A stretch of DNA of 64,000 nucleotides, taken from assembly GCA_023663805.1 (NCBI GenBank), contig JAMPGR010000002.1, positions 1 to 64,000 of the forward strand, given 5' to 3'. Made by a program: the position numbers and the translations under genes. This document shows, piece by piece, positions 17,030 through 25,165 of this stretch; the first letter of the stretch is position 1; every line of letters begins with the position of its first letter. The DNA comes from Clostridium sp. GTDB taxonomy: Bacteria; Bacteroidota; Bacteroidia; Bacteroidales; Muribaculaceae. Below the pieces are notes generated by a model. It made no database searches and had not been told where the DNA came from. It saw only the letters and a list, made by a program, of their open reading frames with translations.

Positions 17030-17752
17030 TCACCGCATTCTGCCCATTTGATTGGCGAGACGGCGGTAGGTTTTCGTCGACATGAAGGCCTCGATCGCGT
17101 CGGCGTGGCGGTGGTTGTGGAGATCCGTGGCGACAAAATCGACCATACCCCGTTCAAGAAGTTTTTCGGCGACATTGCGCTCACGCTTTCCGTAGTAGCC
17201 CGCGAAACTCAGTATGTTACACTGGAACAACAGACCCCGGCCGTGGAGTTCCTCGTAGCGGGAGAAGCGGTTATGGTAGTAGCCGTAGCGCTCGGGATGG
17301 GCCATGACCGGCGTGTACCCCTTAAGCCTCAGTTCGTAGAGAAGCGAATCGAGCCCCAGCGGCTCCATATAGAAGGAATTCTCGACGAGGATGCGGCGGT
17401 CAGGCATGGCGACGAGTGCTCCGTCGGCGAAACGCTGGAGGAACAGGTCGTCGATACGGTTCTCGGCCCAGTATTCAACGCGGAAGTCGTCGCCGGCGTC
17501 GGCCAGAGCATCGTTGACGGCGGCGAGAGCGGGCTCGATCGTCGCCGGTTCGTTCAGATAGACCTCGTCGGTCACATGGGGGGAGGCGACAATCCGTTCC
17601 AGCCCCCATGAGCGCATCCGCCCGATCAGTTCGAGCGAAGTCGCCAGATCGGGCGATCCGTCGTCGATCGCGGGGAGGATATGGCAGTGGATGTCGGTCG
17701 TGAAGAAGAGCCGCGGCGGCTCTTTTCGGGTCTTTCTGAAGGGGTTCCACAT
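17030..17752 (-). CDS. CpsB/YwqE-type PHP tyrosine phosphatase
   Basis: 240 residues from the ATG at 17752, chosen because it sits 23 bases after a consensus promoter; upstream in-frame ATGs lie inside prfC's leader. PHP-fold metal site: FTTDIHCHILPAIDDGS, ASPHVT, and MAHPERYGYY, with VATDLHNHRHADA near the end. Proteins of this family dephosphorylate the tyrosine kinase that controls capsule and exopolysaccharide length. No capsule genes are adjacent, so the partner must lie elsewhere. Divergent from prfC. Confidence 0.85.
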   Translation of the reverse strand: MWNPFRKTRKEPPRLFFTTDIHCHILPAIDDGSPDLATSLELIGRMRSWGLERIVASPHVTDEVYLNEPATIEPALAAVNDALADAGDDFRVEYWAENRIDDLFLQRFADGALVAMPDRRILVENSFYMEPLGLDSLLYELRLKGYTPVMAHPERYGYYHNRFSRYEELHGRGLLFQCNILSFAGYYGKRERNVAEKLLERGMVDFVATDLHNHRHADAIEAFMSTKTYRRLANQMGRMR

Positions 17753-17775
17753 AGCAGTATGTCTTATTCGGGGAA

Positions 17776-17807
17776 CAAAAGTAGCAAATTCTCCGCTAAT
17801 CGGCAAA
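17776..17807 (-). promoter_or_regulatory. Promoter for the PHP phosphatase gene
   Basis: Minus strand TTTG (complement of 17804-17807), 20 bases, TACTTTTG (complement of 17776-17783). Perfect consensus, 23 bases before the start codon. Confidence 0.7.
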
Positions 17808-17837
17808 CGCCCGGGTGGCCGTGTCCGAAAAAATATG

Positions 17838-17845
17838 TAACTTTG
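17838..17845 (+). promoter_or_regulatory. -7 box for prfC
   Basis: TAACTTTG, 32 bases before the prfC ATG. I see no good TTTG at the matching -33 position, so only the -7 element is called. Confidence 0.45.
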
Positions 17846-17877
17846 CAAAAAGAATGTAACAGAACGAATAGAAAGAA

Positions 17878-19458
17878 ATGAGCCAACTGACCGATGAAAT
17901 AGCGCGCCGGCGCACATTCGCCATCATATCACACCCCGACGCAGGCAAGACGACCCTGACCGAGAAACTCCTGCTGTTCGGCGGCGCGATACATGTCGCC
18001 GGGGCTGTCAAATCGAACAAGATAAAGAAGACGGCGACGAGCGACTGGATGGAGATCGAGAAACAGCGCGGAATCTCCGTCGCGACCTCCGTCATGGGTT
18101 TCAACTACGGCGACTATAAAATCAACATCCTCGACACCCCTGGCCACCAGGACTTCGCCGAAGACACATATCGGACGCTGACCGCCGTCGACAGTGTCAT
18201 CATCGTCGTCGACGTCGCCAAGGGTGTCGAGATGCAGACGCGCAAACTGATGGAAGTCTGCCGCATGCGCAACACCCCGGTAATCATCTTCGTCAACAAG
18301 CTCGACCGCGAGGGGCGCGACCCCTTCGATATCCTCGACGAACTCGAGCAGGAACTGAAAATCAGCGTTCGCCCCCTGAGCTGGCCGATCAACATCGGCG
18401 AGAAATTCAAAGGGGTCTACAATATCTACGAGCACTCGCTCGACCTCTTCACCCCGAACAAGCAGAAAGTAACCGAACGAATCGAAATAACCGATATCGA
18501 CGACCCGGCGATCGACGCCAGCGTCGGCGAGGCCGACGCCGCCAAACTCCGCGAGGATCTCGAACTGATCGAGGGGGTCTACCCCGACTTCGACGTCGAT
18601 GAGTATCTCGCCGGGCGGGTCGCGCCGGTCTTCTTCGGCTCGGCCCTGAACACCTTCGGCGTCAAGGAACTGCTCGACTGTTTCGTCAAGATTGCCCCCG
18701 CGCCGCGCCCGACCGTCGCCGAAGAGCGGGAAATTCGCCCCGAGGAGGAAGCCTTCAGCGGCTTCGTCTTCAAGATCCACGCCAATATGGACCCGAACCA
18801 CCGCTCCTGCATAGCCTTCGTCAAGATTTGCTCCGGCAAATTCGAGCGCAACGCCCCCTATCGCCATATCCGCTCGGGGAAGACCCTGAAATTCGCCGCC
18901 CCGACCGCCTTCATGGCCCAGAAAAAGAACATCGTCGACGAGGCATACCCCGGCGACATCGTCGGAATCCCCGACACCGGCAACTTCAAGATCGGCGACA
19001 CACTGACCTCCGGCGAACTGATCCATTTCAAAGGGCTCCCGAGTTTCTCCCCGGAGATGTTCAAGTATATCGAGAATACAGACCCGATGAAGTCGAAACA
19101 ACTCGAAAAGGGTATCCAGCAACTGATGGACGAGGGTGTCGCGCAGTTGTTCACCAACCAGTTCAACGGACGGAAACTGATCGGCACGGTCGGCCAGCTC
19201 CAGTTCGAGGTGATCCAGTACAGGCTGCTCCACGAATACGGGGCGCAGTGCCGCTGGGAACCGATTTCGCTTTACAAGGCGTGCTGGATCGAAAGCGACA
19301 ACCAGGCCGCGCTCGACGCCTTCAAGAAACGGAAATACCAGTTCATGGCGACCGACCGCGAGGGGCGCGACGTCTTTCTGGCCGACTCGAACTATGTTCT
19401 CCAGATGGCCCAGAACGACTTCCCCGACATCCGGTTCCACTTCACCAGCGAATTCTGA
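17878..19458 (+). CDS. prfC: Peptide chain release factor 3
   Basis: 526 residues, translational GTPase that removes RF1/RF2 from the ribosome after termination. G1 [19 protein letters not shown], switch [17 protein letters not shown]3 [19 protein letters not shown]4 [12 protein letters not shown]; domain II from about 290 ([19 protein letters not shown]) and domain III with [13 protein letters not shown]. Length and DAGKTT/NKLDRE match PrfC rather than EF-G. It faces the PHP phosphatase gene; lysC follows 56 bases later. Confidence 0.95.
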   Translation: MSQLTDEIARRRTFAIISHPDAGKTTLTEKLLLFGGAIHVAGAVKSNKIKKTATSDWMEIEKQRGISVATSVMGFNYGDYKINILDTPGHQDFAEDTYRTLTAVDSVIIVVDVAKGVEMQTRKLMEVCRMRNTPVIIFVNKLDREGRDPFDILDELEQELKISVRPLSWPINIGEKFKGVYNIYEHSLDLFTPNKQKVTERIEITDIDDPAIDASVGEADAAKLREDLELIEGVYPDFDVDEYLAGRVAPVFFGSALNTFGVKELLDCFVKIAPAPRPTVAEEREIRPEEEAFSGFVFKIHANMDPNHRSCIAFVKICSGKFERNAPYRHIRSGKTLKFAAPTAFMAQKKNIVDEAYPGDIVGIPDTGNFKIGDTLTSGELIHFKGLPSFSPEMFKYIENTDPMKSKQLEKGIQQLMDEGVAQLFTNQFNGRKLIGTVGQLQFEVIQYRLLHEYGAQCRWEPISLYKACWIESDNQAALDAFKKRKYQFMATDREGRDVFLADSNYVLQMAQNDFPDIRFHFTSEF

Positions 19459-19514
19459 CCCGGACAACCTGTTGAACCATCAACCCCTCCCCTCCCTGCC
19501 AACAACCACAGAGA

Positions 19515-20897
19515 ATGAAAGTCATGAAATTCGGCGGGACCTCTGTCGGCACAGCCGAGAGTCTCGCGAATGTTAAGAAAATAGTCGAAGCGGTCGACGA
19601 ACCCGCGATTGTTGTCGTCTCGGCCCTCGGCGGAATAACAGACCGCCTGATTGCCGCAGCCCGCCTGGCCGAAGCCGGCGAAGACTGGCGCGGCGAATTC
19701 GGCTTCATAACCGAACGCCACCACAGCGTCATCAGCGGCATCGTCCCCGAAGCTAAACAGCCCGCCGTTACGGCCGAAGTCGACGTTCTGCTGGCCGAAC
19801 TCGAACGGCTCTACACCGGCGTCGCCCTCCTGAACGACCTCTCCGAAAAGGTTCTCGACCGAATCGTCAGTTTCGGCGAACGGATGTCGACGGCAATTGT
19901 CGGCTCGATTATCGAAGGAATACGCCGCGTCTACTCCCCCGACTTTATCCGGACCGTGCGCCGCTACGGCCGCAACCGCCTCGACAGCGCGGCGACCGAC
20001 GCTCTTATTGCCCGCTGTCTCGAAGGAGCCGACCGCGATGGATCTCTGATTCTGACCGCCGGATTCATCTCGGCCGACGCCGACGGAACGATCACAAACC
20101 TCGGCCGCGGCGGCAGCGACTACACTGCGGCAATCCTCGCCGCCGCCTTCGACGCCGACCTCCTCGAGATATGGACCGATGTCGACGGTTTCATGACCGC
20201 CGACCCGCGAAAAATCCCCGAAGCGTCGATCATCGACGAGATGACCTTCGTCGAGGCGATGGAACTCTGTAACTTCGGCGCGAAGGTTGTCTATCCCCCG
20301 ACGATCTATCCGGTTTTCCACAAATCGATTCCGATTGACATCCGGAACACATTCAACCCATCGGCCCCCGGAACGCGTATCTACGACTCGCGCGACTGCC
20401 GCCACCCCCTCGGCGGGGTGACCGGAATATCGTCGCTGAACGCCTGCGCGATGATCCCGGTCTGCGGCAGCGGCGCGTCATCCTTCGCCGGTCGCGCCTT
20501 TAACGCCCTGGCGCGCAAGGGAATCGACATCTACCTGTCGGGGAACACTCCGGATGACGACACGATCGGACTGACGGTTCGCAGCGCCGACCTGACATCC
20601 GCCGTCGAGGAACTGACGCTCGAATTCCAGCCCGAACTCCAGAGCGGAGCCTTGACCCTCCCCGAGCCGACGACCGACCTGGCAATCATCGCCGCCGTCG
20701 GCGAGAACCTGACCGACCAGGCGTCGCTCCACGAGTCGGTCTGCCGCGCCCTCGCCGGCGCCGGAATCCGCGTCATCGCCTCGACCGAGGGAACCTCGGG
20801 GAGCAATGTCGCCGCCGTCGTCGGGATGGCCGACGAAACCGCCGCGCTGAAGACTCTCCACGCCCTGGCAATCCCGTCGAAACAGAAACCCCAATAA
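19515..20897 (+). CDS. lysC: Aspartate kinase (monofunctional)
   Basis: 460 residues. Phosphorylates aspartate, opening the Lys, Thr, Met and diaminopimelate pathways. N-terminal kinase: MKVMKFGGTSVG, IVVVSALGGITD, SFGERMST, NLGRGGSDYTAAILAAAFDA, WTDVDGFMTADPR, SYDEM-equivalent IDEMTFVEAMEL. Two ACT domains follow from about residue 300 (ARKGIDIYLSGNTPDD; AIIAAVGENLTD), which bind end-product amino acids for feedback control. No homoserine dehydrogenase part, so not a ThrA-type fusion. Confidence 0.93.
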   Translation: MKVMKFGGTSVGTAESLANVKKIVEAVDEPAIVVVSALGGITDRLIAAARLAEAGEDWRGEFGFITERHHSVISGIVPEAKQPAVTAEVDVLLAELERLYTGVALLNDLSEKVLDRIVSFGERMSTAIVGSIIEGIRRVYSPDFIRTVRRYGRNRLDSAATDALIARCLEGADRDGSLILTAGFISADADGTITNLGRGGSDYTAAILAAAFDADLLEIWTDVDGFMTADPRKIPEASIIDEMTFVEAMELCNFGAKVVYPPTIYPVFHKSIPIDIRNTFNPSAPGTRIYDSRDCRHPLGGVTGISSLNACAMIPVCGSGASSFAGRAFNALARKGIDIYLSGNTPDDDTIGLTVRSADLTSAVEELTLEFQPELQSGALTLPEPTTDLAIIAAVGENLTDQASLHESVCRALAGAGIRVIASTEGTSGSNVAAVVGMADETAALKTLHALAIPSKQKPQ

Positions 20898-20914
20898 CCA
20901 AATATATAAAAGCC

Positions 20915-21274
20915 ATGTCAAGCAAACGTAATCTCAAAAAAGCGATCCGCTACACCTGCGGCGACGTTGCAGCCGAGTGTCTGATCGCCCGTAACTACGT
21001 CGAAAACATCGACGCCGATGCGATGAACGCGATCATCTGCAAACTCGCCGATCTCCAGACCAAAACGCTCCCCCACTGCTCCGTGTCGTTCGACCACGTC
21101 CCCTCCGACTTCGCCAACCGCCACGAATACCGCAAGGCACTCCGCGCATTCCGCCGCCAGGCCTACGGAAAACTTCGCGGGGAATTCAACAATTCGCTCG
21201 CCGCGATTGTTAAGGAGATGAACGAGCAGTTGCCCCAGGCCCAGAAAGAGGCCAACAAAAAGGCTGCCCGCTAA
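20915..21274 (+). CDS. Conserved small basic protein of unknown function
   Basis: 119 residues, not recognised. Predicted mostly helical, soluble, with a basic start (MSSKRNLKKAIRYTCGDVAAE) split here as MSSKRNLKKAIRY and a basic end (QKEANKKAAR). Codon use matches the neighbours and there is a proper gap of 17 bases after lysC, so I take it as a real resident gene. No signal peptide or membrane helix. It is probably in the lysC transcript; no function is suggested by the context. Confidence 0.75.
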   Translation: MSSKRNLKKAIRYTCGDVAAECLIARNYVENIDADAMNAIICKLADLQTKTLPHCSVSFDHVPSDFANRHEYRKALRAFRRQAYGKLRGEFNNSLAAIVKEMNEQLPQAQKEANKKAAR

Positions 21275-21283
21275 GACTCCGGA

Positions 21284-21835
21284 ATGAACTTCTGTCGCTG
21301 GATACTGAAACTCTTCGGCTGGAAAGTCGATATTACGCTTCCCGATTACCCAAAGTGCATTATCTGTGTCGCGCCACACACGAGCAACTGGGACTTCATA
21401 ATCGGGAAGTTGGCCTATGCCTCAGTCGGAAGGAAGGCCGGATTCCTGATGAAGGAGACCTGGTTCTTCTTTCCGCTCGGAATTCTGTTCCGGGCAATAG
21501 GCGGGGTTCCCGTGCCCCGCGGCCGCAGCCGCGATTCGCGCGGTTCGCTCGTCGAATATCTTGTCGAACGGTTCCGTAGTTCAGACCATCTCGTTCTGGC
21601 AATCACCCCCGAGGGGACGCGCTCACGGACATCACGCTGGCACACCGGCTTCCTGCGCATCGCCGCCGAGGCCGGCGTTCCTGTCGCTCTCGGCGTTCTC
21701 GACTTCCGAAACCGGCGCGTCATTATCCGCGACCGTCTCGAACTGACCGGCGATATCGAGGCCGATCTCCGCCGCGTCAAGGAATACTACCGCGGATATG
21801 AGGGTCGGTATCCCGACAAATTCACAACCGACTGA
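21284..21835 (+). CDS. PlsC-family acyltransferase, short form
   Basis: 183 residues. The acyltransferase signature is present: CVAPHTSNWDFIIG (HxxxxD catalytic pair), AIGGVPVPRGRS (block II), and ITPEGTRS (block III, EGTRS). It is shorter than PlsC (about 240) and begins almost at the catalytic core. It should transfer an acyl chain to a glycerol-type acceptor at the inner membrane face. 9 bases after the previous gene. A second family member is at 61581-62312. Confidence 0.85.
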   Translation: MNFCRWILKLFGWKVDITLPDYPKCIICVAPHTSNWDFIIGKLAYASVGRKAGFLMKETWFFFPLGILFRAIGGVPVPRGRSRDSRGSLVEYLVERFRSSDHLVLAITPEGTRSRTSRWHTGFLRIAAEAGVPVALGVLDFRNRRVIIRDRLELTGDIEADLRRVKEYYRGYEGRYPDKFTTD

Positions 21836-21852
21836 CATCACCACATCCCCAT

Positions 21853-22662
21853 ATGCCTTCAGAACCTCTGCGCGTCGCCGCCATCCCGCTTGCCCCGGCT
21901 GAAGGGGAGGTCGATCTTAATCTCGCCGCCGCACGCGAGGCAGTCGCCCGCGCCGCCGCCGACGGATGCGACCTCGCCGTCCTCCCGGAGATGTTCAACT
22001 CCGCCTTTACCGAAAACGAGGCGTTCCTCCGCCGTATCGCCGAGCCCGATGACGGCCCGACGATGACCGCCGTCGCCGGACTCGCCGCCGAGTTCGACCT
22101 GGCCGTTGCCGGAAGTTTCACGGCTGTCGACCCAGCGACCGGCCGGCTCTATAACCGCGGATTCATCCGTCTCCCCGACGGCCCGGTCTCCTTCTACGAC
22201 AAACGCCATCTCTTTATTATCGGAGGGGAGCGGAAGGTTCTGACAGCCGGAACGGCTCTGGCTCCGGTCGTCGGATTCCGCTCGTGGCGCCTCAGGCTGT
22301 CGATCTGCTACGACATCCGCTTCCCGGTCTGGAACCGCCGCGTCGCCTCGGGTCCCGATGACTACGACCTGCTGATCGTTCCGGCCAACTGGCCCGTCTC
22401 GCGCAGTTACGCCTGGCGCCAGATGCTGATTGCCCGCGCGATTGAGAACCAGGTGTGTGTCGTCGGCGCCGACCGCTCCGGCAGCGACGTCTACGGGTCG
22501 TATGCCCCCGCCGACACCGTCATCTACGACCAGGCGGGAACCCCCGTCGGAACCGACGACGGCGGAATTGTCCGCGCAACCCTAGATCCGGTCCGCCTCG
22601 AGAAATACCGGAACCACTTCCCGGTCTGGCACGACGCCGACCGTTTCTCGATCGAATATTGA
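21853..22662 (+). CDS. Nitrilase-superfamily omega-amidase
   Basis: 269 residues. The Glu-Lys-Cys catalytic triad of carbon-nitrogen hydrolases is visible: AVLPEMFNSAF (Glu), SFYDKRHLF (Lys), LRLSICYDIRFPVWNR (Cys). DIRFPV fits the omega-amidase/YafV branch, which hydrolyses alpha-ketoglutaramate or alpha-ketosuccinamate, or repairs deaminated glutathione. Exact substrate not decided. Follows the acyltransferase by 17 bases on the same strand. Confidence 0.85.
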   Translation: MPSEPLRVAAIPLAPAEGEVDLNLAAAREAVARAAADGCDLAVLPEMFNSAFTENEAFLRRIAEPDDGPTMTAVAGLAAEFDLAVAGSFTAVDPATGRLYNRGFIRLPDGPVSFYDKRHLFIIGGERKVLTAGTALAPVVGFRSWRLRLSICYDIRFPVWNRRVASGPDDYDLLIVPANWPVSRSYAWRQMLIARAIENQVCVVGADRSGSDVYGSYAPADTVIYDQAGTPVGTDDGGIVRATLDPVRLEKYRNHFPVWHDADRFSIEY

Positions 22663-22726
22663 TACATTTTGAACAGATTGTTCGTCGGCAAATTGCGAAC
22701 TTCGCAATCTAAACAGAAATATATCG

Positions 22727-23568
22727 ATGAAACATATCTGCCATATCCCGCTACTGGCTGCCTGCGCTCTCGCCGCGTCAGCCCGGACCCCTGGCAGAGC
22801 GAATACCCGACCCTCGAACAGGTCCGAAAGGCTTCGATCGCCCCGGGCGACGACAACTACACGATGCCCTGGGTCTTCCGAAAGGGGGATATGTACTATA
22901 TGTGCGCCCAGTCCTTCCCCTTCGGCCAGGAGATGATAATCATGCGCTCAGAAAATCCCTGGGGTCCGTTCGTCGACCGCCGCGTCCTGATCTCCTTCCC
23001 GAATCCGCTCGACGAACTCCAGCACGACAAATATGGCGACAAATACCGTTTCCTCTATATGCTTAATCTCCATCCGGCTCTGTCGCGCAGCGGCGAACTG
23101 GTCATATCGACAAACACCGACGCGACCGACGACGGCCCCGGAACATTCTGGCGCAACTTCAACGAACCGGGCTCCTGCGACTGGTACCGCCCGTTCTTCT
23201 ACCGTGTCTACGGCTAGGAGAATCTCTACGGCGGCGAGGCGATGGCAGGCCAGATGAGCCGTATTGAGTTTGTCCCCGCCGACTCCTCTGCGGCGATCGC
23301 TCCGGGCGAGTATCGCTTTGTCTGCGAAGAGGGTGTATTCGGTAACGAGGAATATGAAACCAGCGGTTTCGCCGAAGGTCGCCACAACGACCGTATCGAG
23401 GTCCGTTTCACGGTCGCGGGAACGACTGCGATCGACCGGGTCCGGACCGGAACCGGGGGCCGTACGGTTCGTTATTTCGACCTCAGCGGCGCTGAACTCC
23501 TCGCCCCGGCCACGGGCTCCATCACAATCGAGACCGACGGTCTGACAACGCGTAAAACCCTCCGCTAA
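22727..23568 (+). pseudogene. Decayed secreted protein gene, GH43-like propeller with T9SS-type tail
   Basis: Three pieces of one former gene. An ATG at 22727 gives a signal peptide (MKHICHIPLLAACALAASA) but runs into a wrong frame near 22785. In the next frame the body reads APGDDNYTMPWVFRKGDMYY and RSENPWGPFVDRRVL, resembling a glycosidase-type five-bladed propeller. TAG at 23215-23217 interrupts it, after which the same frame continues (GGEAMAGQMSRIEFVPADS) and ends at 23568 with a tail like a secretion sorting domain (TVRYFDLSGAELLAPATGS, TTRKTLR). At least one frameshift, one stop and probably internal loss. Family naming is tentative; the broken state is plain. Confidence 0.75.
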
Positions 23569-23598
23569 ACTCAACAACAGAATCTATCCTTAATTTTA

Positions 23599-23627
23599 TT
23601 GAAATAGAAAAATTATTATTAATTTTG
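23599..23627 (+). promoter_or_regulatory. Promoter for the NVEALA peptide gene
   Basis: TAATTTTG at 23620-23627 with a TTG at 23599-23601, 18 bases apart, in a very AT-rich stretch. The start codon follows at 23673. Confidence 0.5.
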
Positions 23628-23672
23628 CAACACAAACAAAAGTTCCAGACATCAATCAAAAGCATCTCATAT

Positions 23673-23897
23673 ATGAAAATTAAATTTTTCACATTATCTT
23701 TTTGTATTTCTATTATGGCCATAATTGCCTTACTAGAATATAACAAATTGAGTGCTCAAAAATCAGACCTTGTACTCGCTAATATCGAGGCACTGAGCCA
23801 GACAGAATCCCCAATTATCGATTGCCCTCCGGGAAACGATATCGAATGTGCCCGTATTCTTCAAGGCAATACTGTTCATATTTTCTACCGGAAATAG
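23673..23897 (+). CDS. NVEALA-family exported small peptide
   Basis: 74 residues from the ATG at 23673. Hydrophobic leader of about 28 residues (FFTLSFCISIMAIIALL), then LVLANIEALSQTES, a variant of the NVEALA motif that names the family, then a short mature part with two cysteines (Cys51, Cys59: DCPPGNDIECARIL) and end VHIFYRK. Base composition is far more AT-rich than the neighbours. The following gene is a BF3164-type lipoprotein, a known neighbour of NVEALA genes in Bacteroides. Function of the family is not established; a processed extracellular peptide is inferred from the leader. Confidence 0.75.
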   Translation: MKIKFFTLSFCISIMAIIALLEYNKLSAQKSDLVLANIEALSQTESPIIDCPPGNDIECARILQGNTVHIFYRK

Positions 23898-23975
23898 ACA
23901 ACCATTGTATGATATGATATTTGATGGAATATACTCCGTCAAATATCATATTCAGCATGATTCATCTTTGATCAA

Positions 23976-25016
23976 ATGCGAACAATTTGTTTATTGATAT
24001 TAAGAGCAATTATCGGAGTTTTAGTCCTTGGGGCAAGCAGTTGTCGCGAAGAACTCGCCCGGGAAGCAAAGTATCTGGATTTTGACATAATCGCCACAAA
24101 CAATATTGTAGGCATCCCATCAGATATAATTCTTTATGAAGATTCGCTTCTGGTCAATCAATCTTATGGAGAAACATTTCTTTGTTGGTTCTCCATAGAT
24201 AACGGGAAACTTCTTAAAAACGCAATTCCAAAAGGGGACGGTAAAAACGAAATGATCGGTCCATTAAAAGTAAGCAAGTTTTCTGACAGTCTTTTGATTT
24301 ATGACAAGCCGAGATTTCAACTATTTAAATCAGACTTTAGATGTGATACTCTAATACCTTACGCTGACATCTTGCCATTTTGGGTTACTAAGGTTTTTCC
24401 TTTTGATAATGGAAATCTATTAGTTTCAAAGATTCCATTCGGCGTAAAAGACAAAGAATTGGCATCTGCCAGATTTGCAATTATGGCTGGAGATTCGATT
24501 TTATATCATTTTGGAGAATACCCTAATTTAAGTAATTCGGATAATCACAGCAACCCTGAAATATTGGCTCAATTCCACCAAGTTCGTGGCTTTACAGAAC
24601 TGCCGAACAGCAGTTTCGCTGTCGTTACATCTCATGTTCTGAGCATCTATGAAGATTCCCCAGAGGGTTATAGCCTCGCGAAAGAAATAGCAATTGCCCC
24701 ATATGAATATGATTATGAAGGCTCAACATCAACCCACTCTGCTATAACAACACTAAAAACCGGATATAGTCCGGGGACGACTGTCGGACTTGTTTATTAC
24801 GATGGTAAAATCTATCTGCCATTTCAAGAAACGGAACAAGACGGAATTGTCATATTAGAATATGACCTTAATCTGAATTTAATCTCTACAATCAGGCCTA
24901 CTATGTCGATTGATGCACCATTCACAATAGATAAAACGGGCCATATAATATCTCTTAAGGAGGACAAAAACGAAACAAAAATTTGTATTTCAAAAGCCCC
25001 CATTAGTGAGATTTGA
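23976..25016 (+). CDS. BF3164-type TolB-like propeller lipoprotein
   Basis: 346 residues. Lipoprotein signal ending at a cysteine (LVLGASSCREEL). The rest reads as repeated beta-sheet blades (IILYEDSLLVNQSY, DNGNLLVSKIPF, TTVGLVYYDGKIYLPF), as in the six-bladed propeller family found beside NVEALA genes. Probably surface or periplasmic. It shares the AT-rich composition of the peptide gene, and both lie between the decayed gene and a terminator, suggesting arrival as a unit. No catalytic motif is seen. Confidence 0.75.
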   Translation: MRTICLLILRAIIGVLVLGASSCREELAREAKYLDFDIIATNNIVGIPSDIILYEDSLLVNQSYGETFLCWFSIDNGKLLKNAIPKGDGKNEMIGPLKVSKFSDSLLIYDKPRFQLFKSDFRCDTLIPYADILPFWVTKVFPFDNGNLLVSKIPFGVKDKELASARFAIMAGDSILYHFGEYPNLSNSDNHSNPEILAQFHQVRGFTELPNSSFAVVTSHVLSIYEDSPEGYSLAKEIAIAPYEYDYEGSTSTHSAITTLKTGYSPGTTVGLVYYDGKIYLPFQETEQDGIVILEYDLNLNLISTIRPTMSIDAPFTIDKTGHIISLKEDKNETKICISKAPISEI

Positions 25017-25059
25017 TTCGACTTAAAAAGTCGTTCGAATTCTGACTCCGACCTTTCAA

Positions 25060-25097
25060 CGCCGGAAAGCGCCATCAGTTTTCCGGCGCGTTTTTTT
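25060..25097 (+). terminator. Terminator after the propeller lipoprotein
   Basis: CGCCGGAAA (25060-25068) pairs with TTTCCGGCG (25080-25088), followed by CG and seven T. Confidence 0.88.
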
Positions 25098-25130
25098 GCC
25101 TTGCAACGCAATTATTATAAAAATAATAAT

Positions 25131-25138
25131 TAACTTTG
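25131..25138 (+). promoter_or_regulatory. -7 box for the phosphoglycerol transferase gene
   Basis: TAACTTTG, 27 bases before the ATG at 25166; no convincing -33 box. Confidence 0.4.
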
Positions 25139-25165
25139 CAATAATCATAAACACAACGGCTTGTT

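Noticed and set aside
17929-19467. 512-codon open frame on the minus strand opposite prfC
   Set aside because: Antisense shadow of a clear PrfC; the composition is acidic and repetitive (many Asp, Glu, Val, Gly) as expected from the complement of GC-biased codons, with no family motif.
22669-23217. Intact 182-residue protein in the decayed region
   Set aside because: The open frame lacks a signal peptide, starts upstream of the true signal peptide in another frame, and ends at a TAG after which the same protein plainly continues.
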